A DNA stretch of 6,011 bases from an uncultured Rhizobiaceae group bacterium (GTDB taxonomy: Bacteria > Pseudomonadota > Alphaproteobacteria > Rhizobiales > Rhizobiaceae). The stretch's first letter is position 1. Each line of letters starts with the position of its first letter. A model generated the notes under the pieces. The model was not told the DNA's origin. It made no database searches and saw nothing but the letters and a program-made list of their open reading frames with translations. The stretch spans positions 1 to 6,011 of the forward strand of contig CAJQOR010000168.1 of assembly GCA_905479965.1 (NCBI GenBank), read 5' to 3'. The position numbers were made by a program, and so were the translations under genes. Of the stretch, positions 5,039-6,011 are shown in pieces.

Positions 5039-5057
5039 CTTTCACAATGACGGAAAG
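5039..5057 (-). terminator. Small hairpin after the KAP gene, doubtful terminator
   Basis: CTTTC and GAAAG (5039-5043 and 5053-5057) pair across a 9-base loop, 6 bp beyond the KAP stop codon. The stem is short and no T run follows in the minus-strand direction. It may instead be the flank of the larger repeat element to its left. Confidence 0.2.
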
Positions 5058-5063
5058 TAGCGC

Positions 5064-6011
5064 CTAGTCTGCACTCAATTGCGCAACTGCATTTAAAACA
5101 TCTTGGTGGCTTGGTATATAATGGGGTGCTAAAAATTTGAAAACTCTTGCCCATGGGTAATAATTTTTGTCATCGGGAAAATTATAGCGATCGGTTGGGA
5201 GATTGAGCAAATCTGGCACTTTCTCACGGGCTAACACTTCTAATTCACCGCGCGTGTCCCTATCAGCTCGCATACCGCCATCATTCTTTCTCATATTCAT
5301 TACTCGTATACCTTGTTCAGGAGTTAAGTATGTTCTTGGCAATAAATCTTGCGGTATTTCGTTATCAATTTCATTCTGGAAAGCTAAAAAGACAAGCAAT
5401 GAGGCGTCCAAAGGACGATCTGCGTGGCAGCGTAGAGCAAGTTCGACTTTCAACAATATACGTTTCGTTTTTCGTGGAGCAATATTGTAATTACTTGCTA
5501 TTGCTGCAGCTAGTTCCGCGGCATACTCCACTGAAAATTCTTCAGTTTCACCAAAAGGAATCGCCAGAGGTAATTCAGATGCAAATTTTTTAACTGCATT
5601 TTTGAAGTCTTCTTTTCGAGGTTCAAGCTTTAATCGAATGTCGACAAATTTATCGAGATATTTCTCGTCGTTGGGTGATGTGCCAAATCGATGTTGCGCA
5701 AGTTTTTCTAGATAATCCGCATTGATCATGAGGCAAAATACGAAGCCAGTCATATTGAAAACAAGTTTCATGGATTCCAGAACAGCGATTGCGTAATCTG
5801 GATGGCAACGATCTAATTCATCAATGATGATGATTACTCGCTCCGTACCAGCTTCGCTGGTTAGCGCAGCGAGGAGTGTTTCAAGTTGTACTGGTAATTC
5901 TTCAGTACGAACTTTTTCTGCTGACATTTGCGCAGCGATAGCTTGCCCAGCAGCTTTTGACATCCCATCCCCGACTTCATCTAAGAAACCTTTAAGGTTT
6001 TCAAAATCTTC
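5064..6011 (-). CDS. KAP-family P-loop NTPase, C-terminal part (5' end outside window)
   Basis: The frame is open to the right edge, so the ATG at 5963 is internal; 315 residues are visible. The key block is Walker B, VIIIIDELDRCHPDYA (about visible residues 59-74), followed by the LESMKLVF helix. The I-D-E-L-D-R-C form is characteristic of KAP NTPases. Further along, FVFCLMINADYLEKLAQHRFG and KYLDKFVDIRLKL match the family's stretch after Walker B, and A-P-R-K-T-K-R (about 178-184) matches its conserved basic motif. The Walker A loop and any inserted membrane helices lie outside the window. No membrane segment is visible, suggesting a soluble type. KAP proteins include the F-plasmid phage-exclusion protein PifA and QatA of the Qat anti-phage system; most others are of unknown role. 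No partner gene lies downstream in this window. A defence role is possible but not shown. Confidence 0.88.
   Translation of the reverse strand, partial: EDFENLKGFLDEVGDGMSKAAGQAIAAQMSAEKVRTEELPVQLETLLAALTSEAGTERVIIIIDELDRCHPDYAIAVLESMKLVFNMTGFVFCLMINADYLEKLAQHRFGTSPNDEKYLDKFVDIRLKLEPRKEDFKNAVKKFASELPLAIPFGETEEFSVEYAAELAAAIASNYNIAPRKTKRILLKVELALRCHADRPLDASLLVFLAFQNEIDNEIPQDLLPRTYLTPEQGIRVMNMRKNDGGMRADRDTRGELEVLAREKVPDLLNLPTDRYNFPDDKNYYPWARVFKFLAPHYIPSHQDVLNAVAQLSAD

Noticed and set aside
5203..5593. Two plus-strand frames opposite the KAP gene
   Set aside because: They lie fully within the KAP coding sequence, whose motifs are unambiguous; no ribosome sites were seen.

Overview
The window looks like ordinary chromosomal sequence from an alphaproteobacterium. 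It has a moderate GC content, near the mid-40s % by eye. The basis is the mix of short single-gene units: a YghU-type glutathione oxidoreductase, an EamA permease, a LysR/flavin-reductase pair and a DUF2798 protein. These have typical alphaproteobacterial spacing, Shine-Dalgarno sites and codon use. Genus cannot be fixed from this stretch; a marine Hyphomicrobiales or Rhodobacterales relative is a guess.

Layout from left to right. (1) The 3' part of a TetR/AcrR-family repressor gene, running in from the left edge (2-463, +). (2) A 209-bp gap, then a near full-length homologue of E. coli YghU (673-1542, +), closed by a good intrinsic terminator (1569-1598). (3) A 10-TM EamA/DMT permease (1728-2612, +), preceded by a perfect 19-bp palindrome. 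(4) Only 4 bp beyond it, convergently, a LysR-type regulator (2617-3483, -). (5) A 123-bp divergent control region with two inverted repeats. (6) A two-gene operon running away from lysR: a flavodoxin-fold NAD(P)H:FMN reductase (3607-4179) and an unrecognised four-helix membrane protein (4205-4648). (7) Convergent with that operon, a small DUF2798 membrane protein (4657-4890, -) with a TATAAT promoter. (8) A 173-bp intergenic stretch dense in dyads. (9) The C-terminal part of a KAP-family P-loop NTPase (5064-6011, -), cut by the right edge.

How the genes may work together. The clearest regulatory unit is lysR facing the flavin reductase and its membrane partner. A 15-bp dyad with the T-N11-A LysR signature overlaps the probable lysR promoter, as expected for an autorepressing LysR protein that also controls the divergent operon. 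The YghU homologue and the flavin reductase both point to thiol or quinone/electrophile redox stress. The TetR fragment resembles NemR-like repressors, which often sit beside such enzymes, but control of yghU by it is not shown.

No complete new system is visible. The parts most worth following are the KAP NTPase, whose defining N-terminal half and upstream neighbours lie outside the window, and the lysR-reductase-membrane protein module, whose membrane component has no function I can name. No tRNA, rRNA, CRISPR array, insertion sequence or transposase was seen. No stretch above 300 bp lacks a gene.
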